Origin: an uncultured Pirellulales bacterium
Lineage (GTDB): Bacteria; Planctomycetota; Planctomycetia; Pirellulales; Thermoguttaceae
DNA: 64,000 nt
Direction of reading: 5' to 3'
NCBI GenBank assembly: GCA_938015445.1
Contig: CALLPE010000008.1
Span: 186,001-250,000, forward strand
Positions 19,910-28,702 of this stretch are shown in pieces (the stretch's first letter is position 1; every line of letters starts with the position of its first letter). The notes beneath the pieces were generated by a model. That model was given only the letters and a program-made list of their open reading frames with translations, was not told the DNA's origin and ran no database searches. The position numbers and the translations under genes are program-made.

Positions 19910-20929
19910 ATGCGGCGAAATCGCGATTGTCGCCGGCGGATGAGCCGCGTCCGGGGACTTGCTCCGCTGGAGCTGGTGCTTGCGCTGCCGCTATTGCTGC
20001 TAGTGATGGCGTTGATGATCAACTTCGGCACGCTGGCCTGTTGGAAGATTCGCGCGTTGACTGTGGCGCGTAATGCTTTGTGGGAAAGCCGCTGGCCGCG
20101 TACCCCTTCGAGCAATCCCCGGCCCGTGTATTGGCCAGTCGGGGCTAATGTAAGCGTGGCCGGCGGGCAGCATGTTCCGCAGATCGACGACCCGCGGGTC
20201 GATCAGCCCGTGGCCCGCGGCCCGACGCTTCCCGGTGGCACCATCGTCAACCGGGATTTGCTTGACCCCACGCGCGGACTGCGCACCGCAACCGCGGGCA
20301 TCGAACGCCCGTGGACGATGATCGCCAATTTGGGCAGCTATCGGCTCAGGGCCGAAACGTGCATGATCGACGACAAATGGCAGTATCAGCGCACCGGCTT
20401 AAGCAGCAACTACCAGCGGCGGATCGACGCGATTTGGGCGTTGGCCAAGGCGCCGCCGGCGCTCAGCCAGGCGTATGTGCAAGCCGTGGTGAACATTTTG
20501 CAAGCTCCTTTCCGCGCTAGCCTGGCGCCGTTGGACCGCGATCCGGAGCACATTTACTACGGTCAGCTTTTCGGCTGGGGACGCAGCGCGCCGGATTATC
20601 ACCCGGGGTTGCAACGATTTTGTTCGCTGGACCGCGAGCTGGCAGACGTGCGGGTGACACAGCTTGTGGAGCGGATCGAAGGGAAGATCGAACGGGACTC
20701 GCGCGGGCGGATTGTACGCCGGGTGCAAGGCGTGCCGGAGAGAATGACGCAGGGGTTCATCAGCTTGTATCAGCGGGTGATAAACCAGTATCGCCGGCTA
20801 GGCATTCCCGCCGAAGCCGAAATCAGACAGTTGGAACAGAAGATCGAAGTGCTGCGGGCGTACTTGCAGGCGTTGCAGCGCCTCCAGGAACAACAGAGCA
20901 ATGCCGCTGCGGCAGACCACCGACCTTGA
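19910..20929 (+). CDS. TadE-like pseudopilin
   Basis: 339 aa from the ATG at 19910, chosen for the GAGGG site 6 bp upstream; the frame is open 57 codons further upstream and overlaps the previous stop. RVRGLAPLELVLALPLLLLV gives a Gly junction with Glu at +5, then the helix and CWKIRALTVARNALWESRW, the TadE continuation. A C-terminal coiled coil (about 280-335, EIRQLEQKIEVL) ends the protein. Overlaps the next gene by 29 bp. Confidence 0.78.
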   Translation: MRRNRDCRRRMSRVRGLAPLELVLALPLLLLVMALMINFGTLACWKIRALTVARNALWESRWPRTPSSNPRPVYWPVGANVSVAGGQHVPQIDDPRVDQPVARGPTLPGGTIVNRDLLDPTRGLRTATAGIERPWTMIANLGSYRLRAETCMIDDKWQYQRTGLSSNYQRRIDAIWALAKAPPALSQAYVQAVVNILQAPFRASLAPLDRDPEHIYYGQLFGWGRSAPDYHPGLQRFCSLDRELADVRVTQLVERIEGKIERDSRGRIVRRVQGVPERMTQGFISLYQRVINQYRRLGIPAEAEIRQLEQKIEVLRAYLQALQRLQEQQSNAAAADHRP

Positions 20930-21887
20930 CGACCGGCCGCGTCCCAGCGCGCAGCACGAGCCGCCGGCCCCCAGTTTCGGGCTGCTGGCGCGACGGATTG
21001 CAATCTGGACTACCCGCGGCTTGGCCTGCGCGCTGGTAATGGTTACAGCCGTAGGTTTCGGCGTGCAAACGCTGCGCTGGTGGCGCACCGAACCGAGTGC
21101 GATTTTGCCTCACCGTGCTGCGCTGGAAGAGCCGCTCGGTGACCAGAATCAATGGCACGTCATCACCTTCGCTGGCCAGCCGTGGCAGATACATCACCGT
21201 ATGCTGCACGGCGATAACAGCGCAGCGGTCGAGTCGCTGCGACTGCGGTGCCGCGCGGCCCTGAAAGGGTCGTCGTCGGCGGGTGTGCCGGCCACGCCGG
21301 CCGAAGTGCAATTGTTGGAACAACTCGCCGGCTCAAAGCCGATTGACGAACAACCGGGCCGCTGGAAACTGTACTGCCACGACCAGACGATGCCGATGCT
21401 CATCGGCGTAAGCCAGGCCGGGATTGAGCAGGCCCAGCCGAAACCAAGCGGCGCCGCTGAGCACCCGCGCGTGTTGATCTGGGCGCTGGCAGCGCAGCAG
21501 GCCGCCGAAATCTGGTCGCTGTATGTCTTTGAACCGCAAGAGCAGCGGAGTGGGGGTGCGGCGACATCCGGGGGAGAGGTTCGGGTAGATTTGCCGCCCG
21601 GCGCTGTGCGCACGCTACAATTGGCCGTGGCCCCGGGGGGAACGGTGGCCGCTTTCCGGACCCCCACCAGCCCGGACGCTTGTCAGCGCTTCTTCGACGA
21701 GTGGTTCGCTGCCCAGCGGTGGATGCCGCTCAGCGGCTGGCAACGCTACGGCACTAATACTCGCTGTGCGCGGTTCCGCCATACCGGCCAAGACGTTTCG
21801 GCCGACGTGCATCTGAGCGAAATGCATTTCGGCGGCGTCGGGCGGCAAACGAGCGGTCTGGTTTTGCTGTGGCAAGGGGGCCATTGA
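20901..21887 (+). CDS. Unrecognised single-pass membrane protein in the Tad locus
   Basis: 328 aa. A cytoplasmic N-terminus of about 30 residues is rich in Pro/Arg. One membrane helix (ALVMVTAVGFGVQTL) and a soluble extracytoplasmic domain follow. The domain contains WQRYGTNTRCARFRHTGQDVSADVHL near the C-terminus. Overlaps the TadE-like gene by 29 bp, so translation is probably coupled. I do not recognise a family. The position suggests a pilus-assembly accessory, perhaps analogous to TadF, but the sequence does not prove it. Confidence 0.7.
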   Translation: MPLRQTTDLDDRPRPSAQHEPPAPSFGLLARRIAIWTTRGLACALVMVTAVGFGVQTLRWWRTEPSAILPHRAALEEPLGDQNQWHVITFAGQPWQIHHRMLHGDNSAAVESLRLRCRAALKGSSSAGVPATPAEVQLLEQLAGSKPIDEQPGRWKLYCHDQTMPMLIGVSQAGIEQAQPKPSGAAEHPRVLIWALAAQQAAEIWSLYVFEPQEQRSGGAATSGGEVRVDLPPGAVRTLQLAVAPGGTVAAFRTPTSPDACQRFFDEWFAAQRWMPLSGWQRYGTNTRCARFRHTGQDVSADVHLSEMHFGGVGRQTSGLVLLWQGGH

Positions 21888-21945
21888 AGCGGCCGACGGC
21901 GGTGGGCGACGACTGCACTCCGCGGTGCAGTACACCGCCGGCTGC

Positions 21946-21996
21946 AAGGCGTTCCAACACGCTGGCCAGGTAAGGCGTTCCAATACGCTGGCCAGG
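21946..21996. repeat. 25-bp tandem duplication, 26-bp period
   Basis: Units 21946-21970 and 21972-21996 begin AAGGCGTTCCAA and end ACGCTGGCCAGG; they differ by one base. Confidence 0.85.
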
Positions 21997-22050
21997 CAAA
22001 ACGTGCTTTGCAGCAACCTTGGCTGCCAAAAACAGCCTTGCGTAGGATAT

Positions 22051-22085
22051 GATTAGGGTATGGCATGATGATTAGAGTATGGCAT
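22051..22085. repeat. 19-bp tandem duplication
   Basis: GATTAGGGTATGGCATGAT (22051-22069) is followed directly by GATTAGAGTATGGCAT (22070-22085). Confidence 0.8.
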
Positions 22086-22323
22086 GGCGCATACCACACG
22101 TGTTGGTTAAGCCTGCAAACAGTTAGGCGGCCCAGGGGGAATGCCTCTGGCGTGCACAAGCGGCGATCAACGGACCGACGCTCGCTGGCCGGCTTGGTTG
22201 TTGTGCTGCCGGTGGGCGGGCGAACCGCCAGAGGTACGCCGCGCGGGGAATAGGCGTTCGGTGATTGTCGCATGACGGGGTGAATTGGGCCAAACAACCG
22301 TTGGCAAGTCGGAAAGAGCCGCA

Positions 22324-23100
22324 ATGAAAGCAGTTTACGGTATAGCGATTGCCGCAGCCCTGGGGCTTTCTGGGGCGATGCTCAACCTGGTGTATCTGTC
22401 GAAACTTTCTGAGCAGGTCGATCTGGTGTGGTTCATCGGCATCAAGCGCGACGTAGTGCTGGCTCGCGGGGAAACCATCCAGGATGAACACATGGAGGCG
22501 GTGCCCATCCCGCTGAAATGGGTCGGCAAGATGACCGATTACGTTGAGCTATGGGAGAGCCGGGAGGCGTGTCGCGGGCGCCCGGTGTCGCGAACGGTGA
22601 TCGGCCCTTGCTTGCTGCTGTCGGAAGACCTGAGGACACCCCCGCCGGAAATGGAACTGAAGCTGGCCGACGACGAGCGCGCCTGGGGCATTCCCATCGA
22701 CACCCGACAGTTTCCCGTAGCGCTGATCAATCCTGGCGACCTCGTGTCGTTTCTAGTGCCCCGCACTGCCGCACTGGCGCCCACTTCTGCCGGCGTGCAA
22801 GGTTCTGAAGGCGAGCCCACGGGCGAGGAAGGCCAGGAACCCGCCCCCAAAGCGGCGCGCGGCCCGGTGGAGACCATCGGGCCGTTCAAGGTGCTATCGT
22901 TGGGCAACCGTCTGGGCAGTGCCGAGGTGATGCGAGCGCACCGTATTCCCGTCAGCCAGGAGAACGTGCTGACCATAGCCGTGAAGATCGAGAAAGGACA
23001 ACCTGAGCCGAAAGCGCAGAAGCTGTTCACGCTGCTGCACGCGGCCGATTTTCGGGGCGTGGGCGTGCAGTTGCATCCTCGGCCGAAGACGATCCAGTAA
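22324..23100 (+). CDS. cpaB: CpaB/RcpC-like Tad assembly protein with SAF domain
   Basis: 258 aa from the ATG at 22324 (GGAAAGAG upstream). One N-terminal membrane helix (about 4-28). Next comes a SAF-type beta domain with KRDVVLARGETIQDEHME and RGRPVSRTVIGPCLLLSEDL. A CpaB-like body with WGIPIDTRQFPVALINPGDLVSF follows. CpaB proteins work in the periplasm at the secretin. No secretin gene lies in this window, so it must be elsewhere or absent. The gap to the FHA-CpaF gene is 15 bp, an operon arrangement. Confidence 0.85.
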   Translation: MKAVYGIAIAAALGLSGAMLNLVYLSKLSEQVDLVWFIGIKRDVVLARGETIQDEHMEAVPIPLKWVGKMTDYVELWESREACRGRPVSRTVIGPCLLLSEDLRTPPPEMELKLADDERAWGIPIDTRQFPVALINPGDLVSFLVPRTAALAPTSAGVQGSEGEPTGEEGQEPAPKAARGPVETIGPFKVLSLGNRLGSAEVMRAHRIPVSQENVLTIAVKIEKGQPEPKAQKLFTLLHAADFRGVGVQLHPRPKTIQ

Positions 23101-23115
23101 CGTTCCTAAAGCGCT

Positions 23116-25080
23116 ATGAAGATTTGGTACAACAAAATCAGCGAAAGTCGCCGCTCGATGGTCGAGGTGGCTGCCAGCGAGGTGACCATCGGCCGCGACC
23201 CGGCTAACACTGTAGTGCTGCAAAGTCCGTTGGTGTCGCGTGTCCACGCCGTGGTGCGACTGGTCGACGGCAAACTGCAATTGCAGAACGTGGGGCTGAA
23301 CAGTTGCATCGTGGGCGAGGAGGAAGTGCTGGGTGGGCAGACGGCCTTCTTCGAGCCAGGAACCAAGGTGCGCATCTGGCCGTTTACGCTTACCTTCGAG
23401 GCCGAGCGGCCCACCGTGCTCAGCCGTTCCGAACTGGAGGCCCACCTGCGCTCCATCGTGGCCGACCTGGAATTGCGCATCCATCGCAAACTGCTGGAAC
23501 GGCTGGACCTATACGACTTCGAGGCCCGACGCGGCGCCGACCCGGAAACCGTCCTGCTGTTGGAGAACAACATCGAGGACGTGTGCCGCGAGCTGGGCGT
23601 GTTCGAGCCGGAGAACGAGGCCCTGTTGGAAGAGATTACCGGCCTGACGCTCCGCGACGTGCTGGTCAACCAGTTGATCATGGAATTGGGAACGGACCAG
23701 TACTTCGACCTCTCCTCGCTGATGGCCAACGAGTTCGACGTGCCGGCCACACTGGTTCCGGAACGGGAGGCGGAATTGCATGGGCTGTTGAAGTTCATCC
23801 GCGATCGACTGCGACTGCACGAGTGCCGGGACATCAGCCAGCAGGTTCACCGGGTGGAGTCGCAGTTCAACGAAGTGTTCCACCTGGTACGTCCCCATTT
23901 GCACCACGAGCTGCGCAAGTACCTTATCCTGCGCACCTTGAAGAAGGATTTGAAGGACACGATTTTCGGCTATGGCCCCCTGCAAGACCTGCTCCGCGCG
24001 CCGACGATCACCGAAATCATGGTGGTAGCCAGCGATCAGATTTACGTGGAGCAGGGGGGCATCGTCGAGAAGTCGGGGCGACGATTCATCTCCGACAAGG
24101 TGACCGAGGCCATCATCGAGCGCATCGTGGCGCAGGTGGGGCGGCGGATCGACAAGAGCCAGCCGTTGGTGGATGCCCGACTGCCCGATGGCTCCCGCGT
24201 CAACGCCGTCATCCCCCCGCTGGCCGTCAAAGGCCCCACACTTACCATCCGCAAGTTCCCTGTCCAACGCCTGACAATGGACGACCTGATCGAGATGGGG
24301 TCGATCACCAAAGCGGCGGCCAGTTTTTTGCGGGCATGCGTTATCGGCAGACGCAACATCCTTGTCAGCGGCGGCACCGGCACCGGCAAGACTACTATGC
24401 TGAACATCCTCAGCAGTTTCATCCCATTCAAAGAGCGAATCATCACCATCGAGGACACCACCGAACTGCGACTGCACCAGGAACACGTGGTGCCCATGGA
24501 AGCCAAACCACCGAACATCGAAGGCGCCGGCGCGTACACCATTCGCGACCTGGTGAAAAATGCGCTGCGGATGCGGCCCGACCGCATCATCGTCGGCGAA
24601 TGCCGCGGCGGCGAGGCGCTGGATATGATCCAGGCGATGAACACCGGACACGACGGCTCCATGACCACCGTGCACGCCAATAACGCTAGCGACGTGATCG
24701 AGCGCTTGGAAGTGCTGATCCTCATGGCCGCCGATCTGCCCGTGGCCTCGATCCACCGGCAGATCGCTTCGGCCATCGACCTGATCGTGCATCTGAGCCG
24801 TATGCCCGGCGGCGCACGAAAAGTAACGCAGATAACCGAGGTGGTACGCTACGATCCGGAAGAAAAACGCATAATCTTGCACGACATTTTCAACTTCCGC
24901 ACCGGCGTTTCGCTGCGGCCGACCGGTTATCTGCCCACTTTCGTCGATGTTCTGGTGGAGAAAGAATTACTGGACATGGAGTTTCTGTACGGGCGGGATC
25001 AGCCTACCGCCGAGCGGATCGCCTCGCCGGCTGCGCCCATGCTCGCCCACGCCAGACCTTACTTGCAACAAACACCATGA
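23116..25080 (+). CDS. FHA-domain-fused CpaF/TadA secretion ATPase
   Basis: 654 aa. An N-terminal FHA domain occupies residues about 3-97. The phosphothreonine-reading residues Gly26-Arg27, Ser41 and His44 (SRVH) and an Asn in NSC (62-64) are in place. A helical linker (105-285) leads to a full CpaF ATPase: Walker A GGTGTGKT (419-426), IITIEDTTELRL, LRMRPDRIIVGECRGGEALDM and TGHDGSMTTVHA. It is thus a secretion motor able to bind a phosphothreonine partner. A Ser/Thr kinase is encoded at the end of the same locus (28702-32091), making that kinase or its substrate a good candidate ligand. It is the second CpaF paralogue in the locus. Confidence 0.94.
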   Translation: MKIWYNKISESRRSMVEVAASEVTIGRDPANTVVLQSPLVSRVHAVVRLVDGKLQLQNVGLNSCIVGEEEVLGGQTAFFEPGTKVRIWPFTLTFEAERPTVLSRSELEAHLRSIVADLELRIHRKLLERLDLYDFEARRGADPETVLLLENNIEDVCRELGVFEPENEALLEEITGLTLRDVLVNQLIMELGTDQYFDLSSLMANEFDVPATLVPEREAELHGLLKFIRDRLRLHECRDISQQVHRVESQFNEVFHLVRPHLHHELRKYLILRTLKKDLKDTIFGYGPLQDLLRAPTITEIMVVASDQIYVEQGGIVEKSGRRFISDKVTEAIIERIVAQVGRRIDKSQPLVDARLPDGSRVNAVIPPLAVKGPTLTIRKFPVQRLTMDDLIEMGSITKAAASFLRACVIGRRNILVSGGTGTGKTTMLNILSSFIPFKERIITIEDTTELRLHQEHVVPMEAKPPNIEGAGAYTIRDLVKNALRMRPDRIIVGECRGGEALDMIQAMNTGHDGSMTTVHANNASDVIERLEVLILMAADLPVASIHRQIASAIDLIVHLSRMPGGARKVTQITEVVRYDPEEKRIILHDIFNFRTGVSLRPTGYLPTFVDVLVEKELLDMEFLYGRDQPTAERIASPAAPMLAHARPYLQQTP

Positions 25081-25460
25081 AACACTGGCTTGACCGTGAA
25101 ACAGTGGATTGAAAGATCGCTTGTGCGCCCTGTATTGCTGCCGGTTTGGTCGGATGCGACCGACGGTTTGTCAGGCAAGGCCGTTTTTGTGCAGGACTGT
25201 CAACCACCTTTCGTGTCAAGTCGAGAACCAAATCTCGAGTTAAGGACTGCATCGTGTCCAGCGGCGTTGACTACGTTCTGTGCAGGGTCCTTGGCCACGG
25301 TGTGTCCACAGTGGTTAGCTACGGTGTGTGCAGGTGTGTTGATGGTGTTCTGTGCAGGGTTGTTGTGCCCGTTGTGCACATTGTTGTGGATGTTGTGCAC
25401 ATTGTTGTGGATGTTGTGCACATTGTTGTGCACGTTGTGCACACTGCGTGATTGTGGCTT
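25081..25460. other. Intergenic region with 21-bp repeats before tadB
   Basis: The 380 bp between the FHA-CpaF gene and tadB hold GTGTGCAGG-type near-repeats and the array at 25371-25433. A plus-strand frame across it would encode a Cys/Leu-rich repeat peptide; I treat it as non-coding. Confidence 0.5.
25371..25433. repeat. Tandem array of three 21-bp units
   Basis: The unit starts GTTGTGCACATTGTTGTG. 25371-25391 and 25392-25412 are identical; 25413-25433 ends CAC instead of GAT; a partial fourth begins at 25434. Each unit carries the palindrome GTGCAC. Confidence 0.88.
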
Positions 25461-26315
25461 ATGGTAGTGAACTTCGACGCAATTGCCGCTTCAGTGATGA
25501 TCGGCGCCGCGGTAGGCGTGGGGGGATACTACGGCCGGGGATATCTAGCGCAGGGCTTGGATATTCTGGAAAACGACATGGCCGACAAGCTGGCACGGCT
25601 GCGCGCTTCGGCCCTGCATCTGCGCAAGATCATCATCGCCTGGCTTATCGGTATCGCCGTCACGTTCATCGGCTTTTGGGTGATGCTCAATCAGGTGCTG
25701 CTGGGACTGGTACTGGCCGTGCTGTTGGTGCTGGCGCCCTGGTACATCTTGCGGCGAATGGCCGAATGGCGGCGGCGAAAGATCGAAGACCAGCTTGCCG
25801 ACGCCATGGTCTCGCTGGCCAACGGCGTAAAGGCTGGCTTGTCGCTGGCCCAGGCGCTGGAGATGCTGGCCAACGACAGCCCGTGGCCCATTAACGTCGA
25901 GTTTCGGCAAATCGTCAACGAGTACAAAATGGGGCGCCCGCTAGACCGCACTTTGGTCGAAGCCAAGAACCGCCTGCGGAGCGAAAACTTCGCCTTGTTC
26001 GCCGCGGCCATGCTGGCCAGTTACGAAAGTGGCGGGAAGCTGAACGAGACGGTGGAACGGATTGCTCATTCGGTGTTGGAATTGCAGCGCTTGGAGCGCA
26101 AAGTGCAATCCGAGACGGCCCAGGCCCGCAAAGCCGCCATCTACATGGCCCTGGTCCCGGCTTTTGTGCTGGCGGTGTACTACGTGGCCATCGACGCCGA
26201 GAACACCAAACTGCTGTTTACCAGTCCTGTAGGGCAAGCGATGCTGGCCACAGCCGTGGTGCTAAATGTGGTTGCGTATTTGTGGGCGCGTTCGATCCTT
26301 AACCCGGATATCTGA
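25461..26315 (+). CDS. tadB: TadB-like inner membrane platform protein
   Basis: 284 aa from the ATG at 25461; a TTG three codons earlier is also in frame. Two adjacent hydrophobic helices (around 58-100) precede a cytoplasmic T2SF/GspF domain (ADAMVSLANGVKAGLSLAQALEML, ESGGKLNETVERIAHSVLELQRLERKV), then two C-terminal helices. TadB and TadC form the membrane platform driven by the CpaF ATPase. Followed by tadC after 92 bp. Confidence 0.88.
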   Translation: MVVNFDAIAASVMIGAAVGVGGYYGRGYLAQGLDILENDMADKLARLRASALHLRKIIIAWLIGIAVTFIGFWVMLNQVLLGLVLAVLLVLAPWYILRRMAEWRRRKIEDQLADAMVSLANGVKAGLSLAQALEMLANDSPWPINVEFRQIVNEYKMGRPLDRTLVEAKNRLRSENFALFAAAMLASYESGGKLNETVERIAHSVLELQRLERKVQSETAQARKAAIYMALVPAFVLAVYYVAIDAENTKLLFTSPVGQAMLATAVVLNVVAYLWARSILNPDI

Positions 26316-26407
26316 GCCGCGCGACTTTTCGTTACTGCTGGGGGCGAATGAGGACTTATCGCCACAACAAGCACTCAATAACCACTGCAAGAACTGACGA
26401 GTAACGA

Positions 26408-27349
26408 ATGACTGCGGTGTTGCCTATTGCTCAATCGCCGCTGTTGGGACTTCGCCTGGGCGCCAGTGCGCTGGTGGGGGCAGCGGTGGGAGTGTTGGCG
26501 TGGTGGGTGATCTACTCGCTGCGCAGCACCGACTTGCCTCAGGTGGGCGAGTGGCGGTACGACATCAGCCGCATCAACGAACTGCGCAGGGCAGATGCAT
26601 TTTTCCGGCTGTTTCAACCGGCCATCCAATTGCTGGCCGAGCTGAACCGCCGCATGTTTCGCGAGGCCATGCCCACGATGCACCGGGAGATACAACTTTC
26701 GGGCTTACCCCGCTTCTGGCTGCCCGAGGAATACCTGGCCAAATTGGAATTGCTCTCCTTGTTCATGCTGCCGGTTTATGTGTACGTGCTTGTTTCGATG
26801 TCCGGGCCGTGGGGCGTGGTGGTAGCACTGTTGGCGGTGGCGATGACGGCGTGGCTTCTGCGTTATCGGTTGCGGGCGCGGGCGGCGGCGCGGCTGCGGG
26901 ACATCAAACGGCGGATGCCGTTCCTGCTGGACCTGCTTACCCTGCTGATGGAAGCCGGCGCCACGTTCATCAACGCCCTGTCACAGGCCGTGCAAGAGTT
27001 CGCCGATCATCCCGTCGGGCAGGAGTTCGGCCGCGTGCTGGCCGACATCCGTATGGGCAAGACCCGCCAAGAAGCTTTCCTGGCCATGCGCGACCGGCTG
27101 GCCGACGACGAAATCACTAGCATCCTGGCGGCGATCCTCCAGGGTGAATACCTGGGCACGCCGCTGGCACAGATCTTCCGCACCCAAGCCGACGTGCTGC
27201 GGCTGAAGCGTTCCCAGCGCGCCGAAGCACTGGCTGGCGAAGCGGCGGTGAAAATGCTTCTGCCTGGGCTGTTGGTCATGGTGGCCACGGTGATAATTAT
27301 TTTGGGACCATTCATCCTGGTGTTTTTCAAAGCCGGGTTTGGGTTGTAG
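26408..27349 (+). CDS. tadC: TadC-like inner membrane platform protein
   Basis: 313 aa. An N-terminal helix (about 14-38), a central helix pair (118-158), a T2SF/GspF domain (LLDLLTLLMEAGATFINALSQAVQEF and LAAILQGEYLGTPLAQIFRTQA) and a C-terminal helix (VMVATVIIILGPFILVFF) match TadC. Partner of TadB encoded upstream. The stop is 6 bp before the next ATG, so the zinc-ribbon gene is in the same operon. Confidence 0.88.
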   Translation: MTAVLPIAQSPLLGLRLGASALVGAAVGVLAWWVIYSLRSTDLPQVGEWRYDISRINELRRADAFFRLFQPAIQLLAELNRRMFREAMPTMHREIQLSGLPRFWLPEEYLAKLELLSLFMLPVYVYVLVSMSGPWGVVVALLAVAMTAWLLRYRLRARAAARLRDIKRRMPFLLDLLTLLMEAGATFINALSQAVQEFADHPVGQEFGRVLADIRMGKTRQEAFLAMRDRLADDEITSILAAILQGEYLGTPLAQIFRTQADVLRLKRSQRAEALAGEAAVKMLLPGLLVMVATVIIILGPFILVFFKAGFGL

Positions 27350-27355
27350 TGTCTT

Positions 27356-28702
27356 ATGGCGATCAAGCTGCCTTGTCCGCGGTGCAAGAAACCCCTGGCC
27401 GTGCCGAATAAGAAGGCGGGCAGTTACGTCAACTGTCCGCTGTGCAACGGCCGGCTGTGGGTGCCGAAGGATTCGCAGGCCGATGCCGCGCACTTGGACG
27501 AGGTGGTGGCTACCACAGCGGCTACCCCGCCGGCGCCGCCCGAAGCCGCCGCGGCCGGCAGCGGCAGCCCGGCACAGATTCCTCTGCCTCCGGCGGCCTC
27601 GCCGGCCACGCTGGCCAAGGTCCTGAGTCCGCCCGGAGCAAATGCGCCGATTAACTCCAGCCCGATTGCCGCTGGAGCGGCCAGCGGCGGGACCGCTGCC
27701 GGGGCACTTGCAGCCGGCAACACTTCCATCAGCGGTCCTGCTGGTGTCGCCGTTGTTGGCGGAGCTGCCAGCGGTGGAGCTGTTCCCGGCGCCGTTGTCG
27801 GTGGCGGTTCGGCTGGCAGCGGTTCTGCTGTGGGCGGAAGCACTTTCGGCAACGCTGCTGCCGCTGGGCCAGCGGCTAGTGCGTCGGCCGGATACGGGCC
27901 GCCGCAGCCGCCGGTGGCCCCGCAATCTCCGGCCGGCGCGCAATCGCCCATCCCCCCGCAGCCGCCGGGTTATCGGCCCACTGCGCAGCCGATATACAGC
28001 CAAAATCCTCCGGTGGCGCCGCCGGTGGTCGGGCCGGCCGGTTATCCGGCCAAACCGACTGTAAGTGGTGGGGCAGCCGGCCCGTGGCCGGCCGGCGACG
28101 CGCCATCGGCCGCTTTGGGGGTAGCCCCTGCCCAGGCCGCTCCGCCGCAGCCGCCGCCGGTGGCGGCCCAAACCGGTGCAGTCGCGGCCGAGAAGCCCAG
28201 GGTACCGCGGTTCATCTCGGCCGAGGCGGCCCTGTCGCGGCTCCAGTTGGCTTCTGACGGCCGTCTGCCGCAATTGCAGTTGCACGAAAGTGCCGAAGAG
28301 CCGAAACAAAAGCAACAATCGCGCTCGGTCAATCCGCTGTTGTTGTTCGCCTTGTTGGGGGCGAGCGTGCTGGCGTCGATACTGATGGTGCTGGCGGATA
28401 CCAGCGGTGGCTCGGCCCAGCAAGGGCGTTCAACCGAGGAGGCGTGGCAGATCATCGAAGCCCATTACTTCGGCGATCCCGACAAACCGCAACGGCCGCA
28501 GCGTTATCAGGAATTGCTTCGCGACGCTCAGCGCGCCCGAAACCGCGGCGACATCGAAACCCAAAATAAGCTGCTCCGTGAGGTGCTGGCCATGCTGGAC
28601 GCCGAGCCGCATCCGAACGACCGCGGCCGGGGTTTGACCGGCAGTCCGGGACGCGATAAACGCCTCCGCCAGCAGATCATTGTGCTATTGCGAGAAAAGT
28701 GA
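27356..28702 (+). CDS. Zinc-ribbon membrane protein with long Ala/Gly/Pro linker
   Basis: 448 aa. The N-terminal zinc ribbon has Cys7, Cys10, Cys27 and Cys30 (CPRC and CPLC knuckles). A disordered Ala/Gly/Pro-rich region runs from about 55 to 280. One membrane helix (around 326-346, LLLFALLGASVLASILMVLA) and a C-terminal helical region with paired Arg/Gln-rich helices follow. It lies between tadC and the kinase-caspase gene, with a 1-bp overlap (TGATG), so the two are likely translated together. A membrane adaptor for the kinase is a reasonable guess; no direct evidence. Confidence 0.72.
   Translation: MAIKLPCPRCKKPLAVPNKKAGSYVNCPLCNGRLWVPKDSQADAAHLDEVVATTAATPPAPPEAAAAGSGSPAQIPLPPAASPATLAKVLSPPGANAPINSSPIAAGAASGGTAAGALAAGNTSISGPAGVAVVGGAASGGAVPGAVVGGGSAGSGSAVGGSTFGNAAAAGPAASASAGYGPPQPPVAPQSPAGAQSPIPPQPPGYRPTAQPIYSQNPPVAPPVVGPAGYPAKPTVSGGAAGPWPAGDAPSAALGVAPAQAAPPQPPPVAAQTGAVAAEKPRVPRFISAEAALSRLQLASDGRLPQLQLHESAEEPKQKQQSRSVNPLLLFALLGASVLASILMVLADTSGGSAQQGRSTEEAWQIIEAHYFGDPDKPQRPQRYQELLRDAQRARNRGDIETQNKLLREVLAMLDAEPHPNDRGRGLTGSPGRDKRLRQQIIVLLREK

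Larger units (their letters stand above)
21888..22323. other. Gene-free stretch inside the Tad locus with two duplications
   Basis: No supported ORF. Contains the 26-bp-period repeat at 21946-21996 and the 19-bp repeat at 22051-22085, followed by about 230 bp without recognised elements ahead of the CpaB-like gene. Confidence 0.5.

Noticed and set aside
23304..24683. 459-codon frame overlapping the FHA-CpaF gene
   Set aside because: Arg/Gly/Pro/His-rich out-of-frame reading of a gene whose correct frame has complete ATPase and FHA motifs.
25090..25467. Cys/Leu-rich 125-codon frame before tadB
   Set aside because: Its repetitive part comes from the 21-bp DNA array. No ribosome site and no family-like sequence.
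26981..28423. 480-codon minus-strand frame over tadC and the zinc-ribbon gene
   Set aside because: Antisense shadow; low-complexity Arg/Gly/Ser sequence with no family features.
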